Assembly (NCBI GenBank): GCA_964565705.1
Contig: CAZMGD010000040.1
Location: 1 to 33,148, forward strand
DNA: 33,148 nucleotides
Direction: 5' to 3'
Origin: CAZMGD01 sp964565705
GTDB taxonomy: Bacteria > Actinomycetota > Acidimicrobiia > Acidimicrobiales > Ilumatobacteraceae
Shown piece after piece: positions 23,097 through 32,787 of the stretch (position 1 is its first letter; the number at the start of each line of letters is the position of its first letter). The position numbers and the translations under genes were made by a program. The notes under the pieces were generated by a model. The model had not been told where the DNA came from and did no database searches. It saw only the letters and a program-made list of their open reading frames with translations.

Positions 23097-24020
23097 ATGG
23101 CTGAGTCTCCCGGAGGGGCGCTGATCCGGCTCGACCAGCTGACCAAGACCTATGGCTCGGTGGTGGCGCTCGACGGCCTGACGGTCGAGGTGCCCCACGG
23201 GTGCATCGGGGTGGTCGGCGCGAACGGAGCCGGCAAGACCACGCTGTTCCGGCACCTGCTCGGACTCACCCGGCCGACGTCTGGTTTGGTCGAGGTCGGC
23301 GGCGTCCAGGTGGCCGACGATCCGATCGGTGTGCGCAGCCGGCTCGGCTACATGCCCGAGCACGACTGCCTGCCGCTCGACCAGAGTGCCGCCGACGTCG
23401 TGGCGACGTTCGGTGAGCTGGGAGGGCTGCCGGCGCGCGCCGCTCGCCAGCGAGCCAGCGACGTGCTCGATCTCGTCGGGCTCGACGAGGCGCGGTTCCG
23501 CCCGATCGGCGGCTTCTCCACCGGGATGCGGCAGCGAGCCAAGCTGGCCCAGGCGTTGGTCGGCGACCCGCAGCTGGTGCTGCTCGACGAACCGACCGCA
23601 GGTCTCGACCCGCTCGGCCGCGACGAGATGCTCGATCTGGTCGGCCGGCTCGGGAGCTTTGGCATCTCCGTGCTGATGTCCACCCACCTGCTCGACGACG
23701 TCCAGCGGGTCTGCGACTTCGTCCTCATGATCGACGCCGGCCGGCTCGTCGTTGCCGGCCACACCGACTCGTTGCTCGAACGCACGGGCATCGTCGCGGT
23801 CGACGTCGGCACACACGGGGCCGAGCTCGTCGACGCGCTCCGGGCGCGTGGTCGCGAGGTCGAGCTCCACGACGGTGTCGTCGAGTTGGCGATGCACGAC
23901 GACGGTGACCTCGATCTCCTGCGCGACGAGCTCGCCGCCCGCCGTCTGCCGCTGTACCGCATGAGCACGCGGCTGACGTCGCTCGACGACGTGTTCGTCC
24001 ACGGAAGCGAGCACCAGTGA
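23097..24020 (+). CDS. ABC transporter ATP-binding protein (first of two)
   Basis: This 307-residue ATPase has Walker A GANGAGKTT at about residues 41-49, the signature FSTGMRQRAKLAQAL (a variant of LSGGQ), Walker B LVLLDEPTAGLDP and the His switch MSTHLLDDV. The last 80 residues form a separate C-terminal region typical of ABC-2 exporters. It energises the permease encoded next, whose GTG start overlaps its stop by four bases. The cargo is unknown. The gene opens the four-gene operon after the repeat block; ATG at 23097. No clear promoter was found in the region before it. Confidence 0.93.
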   Translation: MAESPGGALIRLDQLTKTYGSVVALDGLTVEVPHGCIGVVGANGAGKTTLFRHLLGLTRPTSGLVEVGGVQVADDPIGVRSRLGYMPEHDCLPLDQSAADVVATFGELGGLPARAARQRASDVLDLVGLDEARFRPIGGFSTGMRQRAKLAQALVGDPQLVLLDEPTAGLDPLGRDEMLDLVGRLGSFGISVLMSTHLLDDVQRVCDFVLMIDAGRLVVAGHTDSLLERTGIVAVDVGTHGAELVDALRARGREVELHDGVVELAMHDDGDLDLLRDELAARRLPLYRMSTRLTSLDDVFVHGSEHQ

Positions 24021-24912
24021 GTGCGCCCTCGGCCGGCGGTGCCGTCTACGACCGCGGTTACCGACCGTACGAGGGTGAGCGCGGCGGTCGGGACTCGGCG
24101 CGCTGGGCGCTGGTTCGCACCTCGCTGCGGCGAGCGTTGGGCCTGCGCCGTTCTTGGCAGCAGAAGGTCGCGCCGTTCGTGCTCCTCGGGATCGCCACGG
24201 TGCCGGCGATCGTCAACGTGGGCATCGGCTACGTCACCCGTGACAGCCCGGTCGATCGGATCGAGATCATCACCTACCGCGACTACGTCGGTGTGTCGAC
24301 CGCGCTGCTCGTGTTCGTCGCTCTGGCCGGGCCCGACGTGATGTGCCCCGATCGGCGCCAGCGGGTGCTGCCGCTGATCTTCGCCCGGCCGCTGACCGGC
24401 GTCGACTACGTCGTCGCCAAGCTGATCGCGATCTGCGGGCTCGTGTTCGCGTTCTCCTTCATCCCCCAGGTCGTGCTGTACGTCGGCCAGACCCTCGTCA
24501 GCGACGACGCGCTCGGCTACGTGCGCGGACACCTCGACGTGCTGTGGAAGGTGCCGCTCGCGGTGGCGCTGCTCGCGCTCTACTACGGGGTGATCGCGGT
24601 CGCGATCTCGTCGTTGACCAGCCGGCGCATCGTCGCCGGTGCCTCGATCATCGGCCTGTTCCTCGTCACCTCGGCGGTGGCCGGTGCGCTGATCGGTGAC
24701 TGGACGGAGGGCGAACCCGGCACCTACGCGGGCGTGCTCAACCTGCTCGCCGTGCCGCTGTACCTGCGCGACCTGGTGTTCCTCGGCCACATCGACCCCC
24801 GCTCGCCCCTCAACGGGCTGGAGTACGGCGCCCCGCTGGCGATCGGGGTGTACGCGGCGATCGTGCTCGGCGGGATCGCCGTCTTGCTGCGCCGCTACCG
24901 GTGGTTGGAGCG

Positions 24913-24916
<4 letters not shown>
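24017..24916 (+). CDS. ABC-2 type transporter permease (first of two)
   Basis: The 299-residue integral membrane protein starts with a cytoplasmic segment (AVYDRGYRPYEGERGGRDSA) that is recurrent in a group of actinobacterial permeases. Six hydrophobic segments follow, near residues 50-72, 88-108, 130-155, 175-197, 203-226 and 270-292. It should form the membrane channel with the ATPase before it. Starts and stops overlap the neighbours by four bases (GTGA at 24017-24020, ATGA at 24913-24916). Substrate unknown. Confidence 0.88.
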
Positions 24917-25877
<961 letters not shown>

Positions 25878-25881
<4 letters not shown>

Positions 25882-26636
25882 CGGCTCCGGCTCGGATCCA
25901 GCGCAGATCGGCGTTGGGTGCACTCGTCGCCTACACGTTGCGGGCCTGCTTCCCGACCAAGCGCCGGATCGGGATGCTCGTGCCGTGCGGCGGTGCGCTG
26001 CTGTTCGGCCTGCTGTCGCTGGCGATCGACGAACCGCGCGAGATCGCGTTCACCCGAATCGCGTCCAACGGCATCTTCGGGCTCGTGGTCCCCTTGGCCG
26101 CGCTCGTCATCGGCGACGCGGTGTTGGGCGCGGAGATCCGGTCCGGCACGTTCCACCTGACCTGGATGTCGCCGGTGCGGATGTGGGAGATCGTCGTCGC
26201 TCGCTGGATCGGCGGCTGCGTCGTCGCGTTGGTGACCCTCGTGCCGGCGTGCGCGCTGGCCGCTCTGGTTGCTGGATCACCGGGCGCCGCCTGGCCGGCC
26301 GCGCTGGCCGCCGCGATTGCCTCGGTCGCTTACGTCGCGGTGTTCGTCGCCGTCGGCTGCATCGCCAAGCGCGCCGCCGTCTGGTCGCTGGCGATCGTGT
26401 TCATCGTCGAGCGCCTGCTCGGCGCAGCGCTCACCGGCATCGCCCAGTGGTCGCCGACGTGGCTGTCGCGCGCCGTGTTCCTCGAGTACGCGCCCGGCGT
26501 GCTGCCGTCGTTCCCCCGCGACGGCATCCCGAGCGGATCCGGCGCCGTCACCCGCCTGCTGATCCTCACCGCGATCGCGCTCGGGATCGCCGCCTGGCGC
26601 CTGCCCCGCCTGGAGCTGTCCGGCGCCTCCGACTGA
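25878..26636 (+). CDS. ABC-2 type transporter permease (second of two)
   Basis: The 252-residue protein has six hydrophobic segments, for example GMLVPCGGALLFGLLSLAI, IFGLVVPLAALVIGDAVLG, VVALVTLVPACALAALVAG, AAIASVAYVAVFVAVGCIA, WSLAIVFIVERLLGAALTG and LLILTAIALGIAAWRL. It has the layout of an ABC-2 permease, with a helix before EIRSGTFHLTWMSPVRMWEI that resembles the coupling helix of this family. GTG at 25878 overlaps the ATPase stop by four bases. It ends the operon, 78 bp before the convergent monooxygenase gene. Confidence 0.87.
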
Positions 26637-26681
26637 CGAGTCGATCCCTGCCGGCTCGCCCGATCGAGCTTGACCAGTGCC

Positions 26682-26702
26682 GCGAGCGGAGCGAGCCGCT
26701 CG
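26682..26702. terminator. Hairpin with a variant repeat core between convergent genes
   Basis: GCGAGCGGAGCGAGC (26682-26696) is a one-base variant of the repeat core. Here CGAGCGG (26683-26689) pairs with CCGCTCG (26696-26702) around a six-base loop. Lying in the 78-bp gap between convergent stops, it may terminate transcription from both sides. No T tract is present. Confidence 0.45.
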
Positions 26703-26714
26703 TCAGGACGGCGT

Positions 26715-27821
26715 TCACGCGCCGAGGGCGTCGGCGGCGAGTTGGGCGCGCAAGACCTGGTCCTCGCGTCGGCGGAAGTGCGGGATGACGTAACGCGCGA
26801 ACAGCTCCAGCGAACGGTTCCAGCGGTCGGTCGTGACCCACTCGCGGGAGTTGAACAGCAGCGAGCCGAACCCGCCGACCGCCTCGTCGAGCTCCTTGAT
26901 CTGAGCGACGCAGTCGTCGGGCGAGCCGATGATCCAGGGGATGTTCTCGACCATCCAGTCGAACGTCACGTCCGCGTCGGGCATCGTGTGGTCGCGCTTC
27001 ATCAGCGGCGCGAGGCCGATCTTGAACAGGTAGTCGTACGACCGCTTGAGCCCGTCGCGGATCTCGTTCATCGCCGCGTTCTTCGAGTCGGAGACGAACA
27101 CCTCGCGACAGATCCGCCAGTCCCGGCGCGCCGCGGCAGGGTCGCGTCCGGCGTTCGACGCGGCCTCGGCGAGCGCTGTGCCCTGGGCGATCAGATCGGG
27201 CATCCCAGGATTGTCCTCGATCGAGATCGGCGTGAAGTAGATGCTCAGCGCTGCATAGCCACGCTCGCCGCAGAGCGCGAAGTTGTGCACCCCGGACATC
27301 CCGGCGACGGAGAACTGCGGGTGCTCCTGGTACGGACGCACCTGGATCCGCTTGTGGGTCAGCGTCCAGAACTTGCCGGTGTAATCGAGGTGGTCGGTCG
27401 ACGCGTACAACTGCTCGATGATGTCGAGCGCCTCGTGCATCCGCGGCGTGCCCTCGTCGGCGGGCAGTTGGAAGAACGTCTTGTCGCTGACCAGACCGCC
27501 GCCACCGAAGCCGTAGATCAGGCGTCCATGGGTCAGGTGGTCGAGGAACGCGAGCCGTTCGGCAACCATGAACGGGTCGTGGTACGGCAGGTTGATCGTG
27601 CCCGTGCCGAGCGCGATGCGCTGGGTCAGGGCCGACGCCTTGGCGAGGAAGATGTCCGGCGCCGGGATGTTCTCGTACGCGCCGGTGTGGTGTTCGCCGA
27701 CCCAGACCTCGTCGTAGCCCAACCGATCGGCGAGCGCGATCTCCTCCAGCTTGAGGTCGTAGGACAGCGTCCAGTTCGACCACGGGAACGGTTCCGGCAT
27801 CAGGAACAGTCCGAAGCGCAC
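26715..27821 (-). CDS. LLM-class flavin-dependent oxidoreductase (luciferase-like monooxygenase)
   Basis: The 368-residue protein belongs to the bacterial luciferase-like TIM-barrel family that uses reduced FMN or F420. Typical parts are MRFGLFLMPEPFPWSNW, GYDEVWVGEHHTGAYEN (with the conserved His region near 43), ALGTGTINLPYHDPFMVAERLAFLDHLTHGRLIYGFGGG (in parts) and the C-terminal GSPDDCVAQIKEL. AGGAGG lies six bases before the GTG at 27821. It diverges from the MaoC-type gene; the 134 bp between hold no clear promoter or operator that I can name. Relatives in actinobacteria act on aldehydes, alkanes or steroid intermediates; the substrate here is unknown. Confidence 0.88.
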   Translation of the reverse strand: MRFGLFLMPEPFPWSNWTLSYDLKLEEIALADRLGYDEVWVGEHHTGAYENIPAPDIFLAKASALTQRIALGTGTINLPYHDPFMVAERLAFLDHLTHGRLIYGFGGGGLVSDKTFFQLPADEGTPRMHEALDIIEQLYASTDHLDYTGKFWTLTHKRIQVRPYQEHPQFSVAGMSGVHNFALCGERGYAALSIYFTPISIEDNPGMPDLIAQGTALAEAASNAGRDPAAARRDWRICREVFVSDSKNAAMNEIRDGLKRSYDYLFKIGLAPLMKRDHTMPDADVTFDWMVENIPWIIGSPDDCVAQIKELDEAVGGFGSLLFNSREWVTTDRWNRSLELFARYVIPHFRRREDQVLRAQLAADALGA

Positions 27822-27955
27822 GATTTGCCTCCTCGAGGCGCCTGGCGGCTCCCCCGAGCCGATCGGGCCGGGACTGTACCGACGGTCTCACGCGCTCGCC
27901 GGGTCGAGGTGTCCGCGAAGCTCGGTTCAATCGGCTGGGCCCGGCGTTCACTACC

Positions 27956-29239
27956 ATGTCCAGTATCGAGCAAGGGGCCCTCACCGACGCCGGCATCGCC
28001 GCGCTGCGCGCACGCATCGGCGTGCCGATGCCGCATCCCCAACCACCGTGGTACCGCGAGCCGGGCACGGACGCGTTCCGGCACGTTGCCGAGGCGTTCG
28101 GCGACGACAACCCGCTGTGGTGCGACCCCGCGTACGGCCCGAACACGGTGTGGGGCGGGCCGATCGCGTCGCCGAACATGAACGGCGGCGACACGCTCAT
28201 CGGTGAGAACGAGGTCACCGAGCTCGACGCCGACACCCGTGCACTGCTGAAGGGCGATCCGCTGAAGGGCGCCCACGCCTACTACTCGGGCAGTCATCGT
28301 GAGTGGTGGCAGCCGCTGCGGCCGGGCATGCGGGTGGTGCGCCGCAACGCGCTCGTCGGCGTCCACGACAAGCGCAGCGCGTTCGCCGACCGGTCGGTGC
28401 ACGAGTGGACGGCAGAGGTGTTCGCGACGACCGACCGGGTGCTGTCGGCGCAGTTCCGGCTGATGATCCGGACCGACCGCCGCCACGTCGAGCGCAAGGC
28501 CGATGCCGGCGAGATCCGTGAGGTCGAGATCCGCCCGTACACGGCAGAGGAGCTCGAACGGATCGACGAGGCCTACGCCGGCGAGACCGATCGGCGACGA
28601 GGTGCCGAGCCGCGCTGGTGGGAGGACGTGGAGGTCGGCGACGAGGTCGGTCCGCTGGTCAAAGGCCCGATGCGTGTCACCGACATGGTGGTCTGGCACA
28701 CCGGCATGGGCATGGGCCTGTACGGGGTCAAGGCGTTGCGCCTCTCGTACCAGCAGCGTCAGCGGACACCTGGCTTCTTCCGCCCCGACGACCTGAACAT
28801 CCCCGACGTGCACCAGCGCGTGCACTGGGATCCGGAGTGGGCGCGCCGTGCCGGCAACCCGGCGATCTACGACTACGGGCGGATGCGCGAGACCTGGCTC
28901 GTGCACCTCTGCACCGACTGGATGGGCGACGACGCCTGGCTGGCCGCGCTCGACGTGCAGTTCCGGAAGTTCAACTACGTCGGTGACACGCACTGGATGC
29001 GCGGGAAGGTGACCCGCCACTACCTCGCTGACGGCGATCGGCCTGCGGTCGATCTCGACATCTGGGGCGAGAACCAGCGCGGGGAGATCACCTGCCCCGG
29101 CCACGCCACGATCCTGTTGCCCAGCCGCGGGCACGGCCCGGTGCGCCTGCCCGATCCGCCGGGCGCGGCGACCACCTGCCAGCAGACGCTCGACGCGCTC
29201 GTCGCTCGGTTCGCGGCAGAGGAAGCAGGGGGGACCTGA
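27956..29239 (+). CDS. MaoC-like acyl-CoA hydratase with two hotdog domains
   Basis: The 427-residue protein has an N-terminal FAS1-type dehydratase hotdog (about 40-190, FGDDNPLWCDPAYG, VWGGPIASPN) and a C-terminal hotdog (about 220-400, WWEDVEVGDEVGPLVKGPM, TDWMGDDAWL, FNYVGDTHWMRGKV). Such proteins hydrate 2-enoyl-CoA or dehydrate 3-hydroxyacyl compounds. The hydratase-2 motif D-x-NPLH reads DDNPLW, so the usual catalytic His is missing in this place. Its stop overlaps the crotonase start in TGATG, so the two work together. The ATG at 27956 has no strong ribosome-binding site. Substrate unknown, likely a fatty acid or steroid side-chain CoA ester. Confidence 0.82.
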   Translation: MSSIEQGALTDAGIAALRARIGVPMPHPQPPWYREPGTDAFRHVAEAFGDDNPLWCDPAYGPNTVWGGPIASPNMNGGDTLIGENEVTELDADTRALLKGDPLKGAHAYYSGSHREWWQPLRPGMRVVRRNALVGVHDKRSAFADRSVHEWTAEVFATTDRVLSAQFRLMIRTDRRHVERKADAGEIREVEIRPYTAEELERIDEAYAGETDRRRGAEPRWWEDVEVGDEVGPLVKGPMRVTDMVVWHTGMGMGLYGVKALRLSYQQRQRTPGFFRPDDLNIPDVHQRVHWDPEWARRAGNPAIYDYGRMRETWLVHLCTDWMGDDAWLAALDVQFRKFNYVGDTHWMRGKVTRHYLADGDRPAVDLDIWGENQRGEITCPGHATILLPSRGHGPVRLPDPPGAATTCQQTLDALVARFAAEEAGGT

Positions 29240-30051
29240 TGCTCAAGGACTATCCGGACCCGGTCGACGGGCTCCAGGTCGTGCGCGACGGCGACGTGCT
29301 GCGGCTGCGGCTCGACCGTCCGAAGCGGCGCAACGCGATGACCGACGAGATGGTGCTCGCGCTCAACGAGATCGTCGACGTCGCCGGCTCCGACGAGTCG
29401 GTGCGGGTGATCCACCTGACGAGCGAGGGCGAGCACTTCTGTTCGGGGTTCGATCTCGGGCTGCGCGGCTCGGCAGCCGGCAAGCAGCGGGTCGGCTCGA
29501 CGCAGCGCCAGATGCGCTGGCACGTGAACCGGTTGATCCCCTCGATGCTGGAGTGTCAGACGCCGATCGTGACGACGGTGCGCGGTTGGGCGATCGGGCT
29601 CGGACTGGACATCGCGCTCGCCAGCGACTTCGTGATCGCCGCCGATGACGCCCGGTTCTGGGCACCGTTCGTCGGCGCCGGCTTCACGCCCGACAGCGGC
29701 GCGTCATGGATGCTGCCGCGCCTGATCGGTGTCGCCCGGGCCCGCGACATGCTGTTACTCGGACGCAAGGTCGATGGTGCAACGGCCGCCGCGTGGGGGC
29801 TGATCCACGACGCCGTCCCGGAGTCGGAGCTCGACGCCGCGGGCGAGGCGCTGGTCGCCCAGCTCGCCACGTCGGCCACCGTTGCCCTCGGCCTGGCGAA
29901 GCTCCTGCTGCACAGCTCGCTTTCCACCGATCTGCATCGCCACCTTGCCGACGAGGGCTTCGCCATGGAGCTGTCCAGCCGCAGCGACGACTTCAAAGAA
30001 GGCGGCCGAGCCACCCGCGACAAACGCCCCCCCGACTTCCAAGGCCGCTGA
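29239..30051 (+). CDS. Enoyl-CoA hydratase/isomerase (crotonase) family protein
   Basis: The 270-residue crotonase-fold protein has the CoA-binding stretch RLRLDRPKRRNAMTDEMV, the oxyanion-loop segment HFCSGFDLGLRG and the second loop RGWAIGLGLDIALASDFVIA, and ends with the C-terminal helices. The two catalytic Glu residues of true enoyl-CoA hydratases are not there: the first position is Asp (LDIA) and the second reads PFVGAG. The Asp in FTPDSGASW is kept, as in isomerases and other crotonase branches. So hydratase activity is doubtful; isomerase, hydrolase or another CoA reaction is possible. Overlaps the MaoC-type gene by one base. Confidence 0.87.
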   Translation: MLKDYPDPVDGLQVVRDGDVLRLRLDRPKRRNAMTDEMVLALNEIVDVAGSDESVRVIHLTSEGEHFCSGFDLGLRGSAAGKQRVGSTQRQMRWHVNRLIPSMLECQTPIVTTVRGWAIGLGLDIALASDFVIAADDARFWAPFVGAGFTPDSGASWMLPRLIGVARARDMLLLGRKVDGATAAAWGLIHDAVPESELDAAGEALVAQLATSATVALGLAKLLLHSSLSTDLHRHLADEGFAMELSSRSDDFKEGGRATRDKRPPDFQGR

Positions 30052-30060
30052 CCACTCGCC

Positions 30061-30100
30061 TGGGCGCGCTCCGCGCACGGAGACGCGCACGTCGCGCCCA
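30061..30100 (+). terminator. Nested hairpin downstream of the crotonase gene
   Basis: TGGGCGCG (30061-30068) pairs with CGCGCCCA (30093-30100). The region between holds an inner stem CTCCG (30069-30073) / CGGAG (30078-30082). It begins ten bases after the stop codon and precedes the repeat block. It is a plausible transcription terminator, without a T tract. Confidence 0.45.
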
Positions 30101-30110
30101 AGCGCACCGT

Positions 30111-30400
30111 CGAGGCTTCGCGAGCGCAGCGAGCTCCCCGGACACAGCGGGCGCGGCCACGAACCGGCGCCGCAGGCACTCACGCGAGCGCAGCGAGCCG
30201 CGCTGGCGTGNNNNNNNNNNNNNNNNNNNNNNNNNNNNNNNNNNNNNNNNNNNNNNNNNNNNNNNNNNNNNNNNNNNNNNNNNNNNNNNNNNNNNNNNNN
30301 NNNNNNNNNNGCCACGAACCGGCGCCGCAGGCACTCACGCGAGCGCAGCGAGCCGCGCTGGCGTGCTCAGGCGCCGCCAGCGAGCGCAGCGAGCCATCAG
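30111..30400. repeat. Second block of the dispersed repeat, inverted, with a gap
   Basis: The 358 bp between the convergent crotonase and thiolase genes hold no gene, only the terminator candidate and this block. Cores GCGAGCGCAGCGAGC lie at 30120, 30184, 30339 and 30380. 30156-30210 is identical to 30311-30365 across the gap. The block is the reverse complement of the unit at 22.7-23.05 kb over about 130 bp with scattered differences. Seen from the thiolase (minus strand), the repeat starts 14 bases after the stop, comparable to its place behind the deacetylase gene. Confidence 0.85.
30211..30310. other. Assembly gap of 100 N inside the second repeat block
   Basis: A placeholder of 100 N. 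If the unit length is 137 bp as in the first block, the missing piece would be about 82 bp, or more by multiples of the unit. Confidence 0.95.
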
Positions 30401-30409
30401 TACAGCGCG

Positions 30410-31570
30410 CTATCCCCTTCGCAGCAACGTGCCGGTGCCGAGGCCGCCGCCGCAGCACATCGTGACGAGCGCGTGCTCGCCGTCGGTGCGCTCCAGCTCG
30501 TGCACGGCCTTGGTGATCAGCGCGGTGCCGGTGGCACCGAGGGGATGGCCGAGGGCGATCGCCCCGCCGTTCGGGTTGACCTTGGCCATGTCGGCGCCCA
30601 GCTCGCGCTCCCATGCCAGCACGACCGAGGCGAACGCCTCGTTGATCTCGATGACGTCGAGATCGCCGATCGACAACCCGTTGTCGGCGAGCAGCTTGCG
30701 GGTCGCGGGGATCGGGCCCTCCAGCATCAGCACCGGATCGCAACCGACGAGCGTGACGTCGACGACGGTCGCCAGCGGGCGCAGACCCAGCTCCTCGGCA
30801 CGACTGCGGCGCATCAGCACAGCGGCCGACGCGCCGTCGGCGATCTGGCTGGACGTGCCCGCGGTGTGGATGCCGTCGGGGCGCCCGGTCGGCTTCAAGC
30901 CGGCGAGCGCCTCCAGCGTCGTCACCCGCAGCCCCTCGTCGCGAGCGATCGTCGTGTCGTCCAGCTCGACCGGCACGATCTGGGTGCCGAAGCGGTCCTC
31001 GTCCCATGCGGCCGCGGCGCGGTCCTGAGAGTGCTTGCCGAACGCGTCGGTGTCGGCGCGGGTGATGCCGTACTTCTCGGCGATCCGCTCGGCGCCCTCG
31101 AACTGTGAGGTGAACTCGTGGTGCGCCCAGTAGTTCCGGTTCACCGGCTTGCCGACGTTCGGCTCCTTCGGTGACGACGAGCCCATCGGCACCTGGCTCA
31201 TGACCTCGACCCCGCAGGCCAGCGCGGCGTCGACGACGCCGCTCGACACGAGCGCGTAGGCCAGACCGGCGGCCTGTTGCGACGAGCCGCACTGCGAGTC
31301 CACCGTCGTCGCCGGCACGTCGAACGGCAGACCCTTGGTCAGCCACGCGGTCCGGGTCACGTTCATGCTCTGCATGCCGACCTGGCCCACGCAGCCGCCG
31401 ACCACCTGGCCGATGACCGCCGGGTCGACACCCCCACGATCGAGCGCCGCGTGCTGGGCGACGCCGAGCAGGTCGACGGCGTGGCTGCCCGACAGGCCGC
31501 CGCCGCGCTTGCCGAACGGTGTGCGCACGGCGCTGACGATGACGACGTCGTTGGGTTGGTTGCTGGTCAC
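30410..31570 (-). CDS. Acetyl-CoA acyltransferase (thiolase), degradative type
   Basis: The 386-residue thiolase cleaves 3-ketoacyl-CoA with CoA. Nucleophile Cys94 lies in TTVDSQCGSSQQAAGLA; NEAFA (INEAFASVVLAWE), the catalytic His in NGGAIALGHPLGATG and the second Cys in MCCGGGLGTGTLL complete the active site. The length and the CGGGLGTG ending resemble FadA5-like thiolases of steroid side-chain degradation, but substrate assignment is not possible by eye. The GTG at 31570 overlaps the acyl-CoA dehydrogenase stop in GTGA. The frame is open far upstream, which is shadow sequence. The stop (30412-30410) is followed by the repeat block. Confidence 0.92.
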   Translation of the reverse strand: MTSNQPNDVVIVSAVRTPFGKRGGGLSGSHAVDLLGVAQHAALDRGGVDPAVIGQVVGGCVGQVGMQSMNVTRTAWLTKGLPFDVPATTVDSQCGSSQQAAGLAYALVSSGVVDAALACGVEVMSQVPMGSSSPKEPNVGKPVNRNYWAHHEFTSQFEGAERIAEKYGITRADTDAFGKHSQDRAAAAWDEDRFGTQIVPVELDDTTIARDEGLRVTTLEALAGLKPTGRPDGIHTAGTSSQIADGASAAVLMRRSRAEELGLRPLATVVDVTLVGCDPVLMLEGPIPATRKLLADNGLSIGDLDVIEINEAFASVVLAWERELGADMAKVNPNGGAIALGHPLGATGTALITKAVHELERTDGEHALVTMCCGGGLGTGTLLRRG

Positions 31571-32787
31571 GAGACCCCCTTGGTCCGTTGGATCTGGTTG
31601 AACGGTACGTCCTTGTCCACCCTCGGTTCGAGTGGCAGACCCAGCACCCGCTCGCCGAGCGTGTTGCGTTGGATCTGATCGGTGCCGCCGCCGAAGCGCA
31701 GCGTCCACTGATCGACGAAGAAGTGCTGCCAGCTGCCGCCGTCGATCGCGCTGTCGCCGTCGAGGGCTGCGTCGGCACCGAGCAGCTCCAGCACGAGGTC
31801 GCCGGTCGCGGCGAGGTGCTGCGACGTGGCGAGCTTGGCCACGGAGGCCTCGGGGCCGGTCGGTGTGCCCTGGGCGAGCGCGGTGTGCAGCCGCAGCTGC
31901 AAGAACCGGAGCATCTCCAGGCGCGTGTGGGCGCCGGCGAGCTGCTGGCGGATCACCGGGTCGTCGATGCGGCCCATCCGGCGAGCGAGGTCGGCGATGC
32001 GCGAAAACGTCACCGCCTGGCCCAGCTCGCCGACGAGCGTGCGCTCGCTCGTGAGCGTCGCCATGATCGGGCCCCAACCCTGGTCGACCTCGCCGACGAC
32101 GTTCGCGACCGGGACGCGCACGTCGGTGAGGAAGACCTCGTTGAAGTGGGCGTGGCCGGTGCTCTGGCGCAGCGGGCGGACGTCGATGCCCGGGGTGTGC
32201 ATGTCGAGCAGGAAGAACGTGATGCCGCGGTGCTTGGGCACGTTCGGGTTCGTGCGGGCGAGCAGGATCGCCCAGTCGGCGTGTTGGGCGTCGGAGCTCC
32301 ACACCTTCTGCCCGTCGATCACGAACTCGTCACCGTCGCGGACCGCAGCGGTGCGCAGTCCGGCGAGGTCGGATCCGGCCTCGGGCTCGCTGAAGAGCTG
32401 GCACCAGATCTCCTCGCCGCGCAGCAGTGGAGGCAGGTAGCGCGCCTGCTGCTCGGGCGTCCCGTACTTCATCAGCGTCGGCCCGGTCATGCTGATGCCG
32501 ACCGAGAACAGCCGTGTCGAGACGTCGAAGTGGTTGGCCTCCTGGTCGAAGATCACCTGCTGCCACGCCGTCGCGTCGCGACCGCCGTACTCGGACGGCC
32601 AGGTGATCGCGCCCCATCCGTCGGCGGCAAGCGTGGATTGCCACGCCTTGCTGTTGGCGATGTAGTCGGGGTGCGAACTGTTCCGTGACCACCCGAGCCC
32701 GTCGTCGGCAGCCGTGGCGTGCGCCTCCAGCCACGAGCGCACCTCGGCGCGGAACGCGGCATCTGCTGGGGTGTCGTCGAGCTCCAT
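31567..32787 (-). CDS. Acyl-CoA dehydrogenase
   Basis: This 406-residue FAD enzyme introduces a 2,3 double bond into acyl-CoA. It shows DGWGAITWPSEYGGRDATAW, the FAD/substrate region CQLFSEPEAGSDLAGLRT, GQKVWSSDAQHADWAILLART and the C-terminal RFGGGTDQIQRNTLGERVLGLP. The pattern W-P-x-E-Y-G-G and the length match the long-chain/FadE group of actinobacteria; some of these form heteromeric complexes. The expected catalytic Glu could not be fixed by eye. ATG at 32787 overlaps the stop of the upstream synthetase gene in TGATG. It sits between the synthetase and thiolase, giving three steps of one degradation route. Confidence 0.92.
   Translation of the reverse strand: MELDDTPADAAFRAEVRSWLEAHATAADDGLGWSRNSSHPDYIANSKAWQSTLAADGWGAITWPSEYGGRDATAWQQVIFDQEANHFDVSTRLFSVGISMTGPTLMKYGTPEQQARYLPPLLRGEEIWCQLFSEPEAGSDLAGLRTAAVRDGDEFVIDGQKVWSSDAQHADWAILLARTNPNVPKHRGITFFLLDMHTPGIDVRPLRQSTGHAHFNEVFLTDVRVPVANVVGEVDQGWGPIMATLTSERTLVGELGQAVTFSRIADLARRMGRIDDPVIRQQLAGAHTRLEMLRFLQLRLHTALAQGTPTGPEASVAKLATSQHLAATGDLVLELLGADAALDGDSAIDGGSWQHFFVDQWTLRFGGGTDQIQRNTLGERVLGLPLEPRVDKDVPFNQIQRTKGVS

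Noticed and set aside
22702..23124. Open frames in several directions through the repeat block, with Ser/Arg/Ala-rich products
   Set aside because: They are read from tandem repeat DNA and N, have no ribosome-binding site and differ in frame between copies; they are not genes.
30060..30400. Possible CRISPR array because of regularly repeated 15-bp cores
   Set aside because: The spaces between cores are themselves repeated, not unique, and no cas gene is near.
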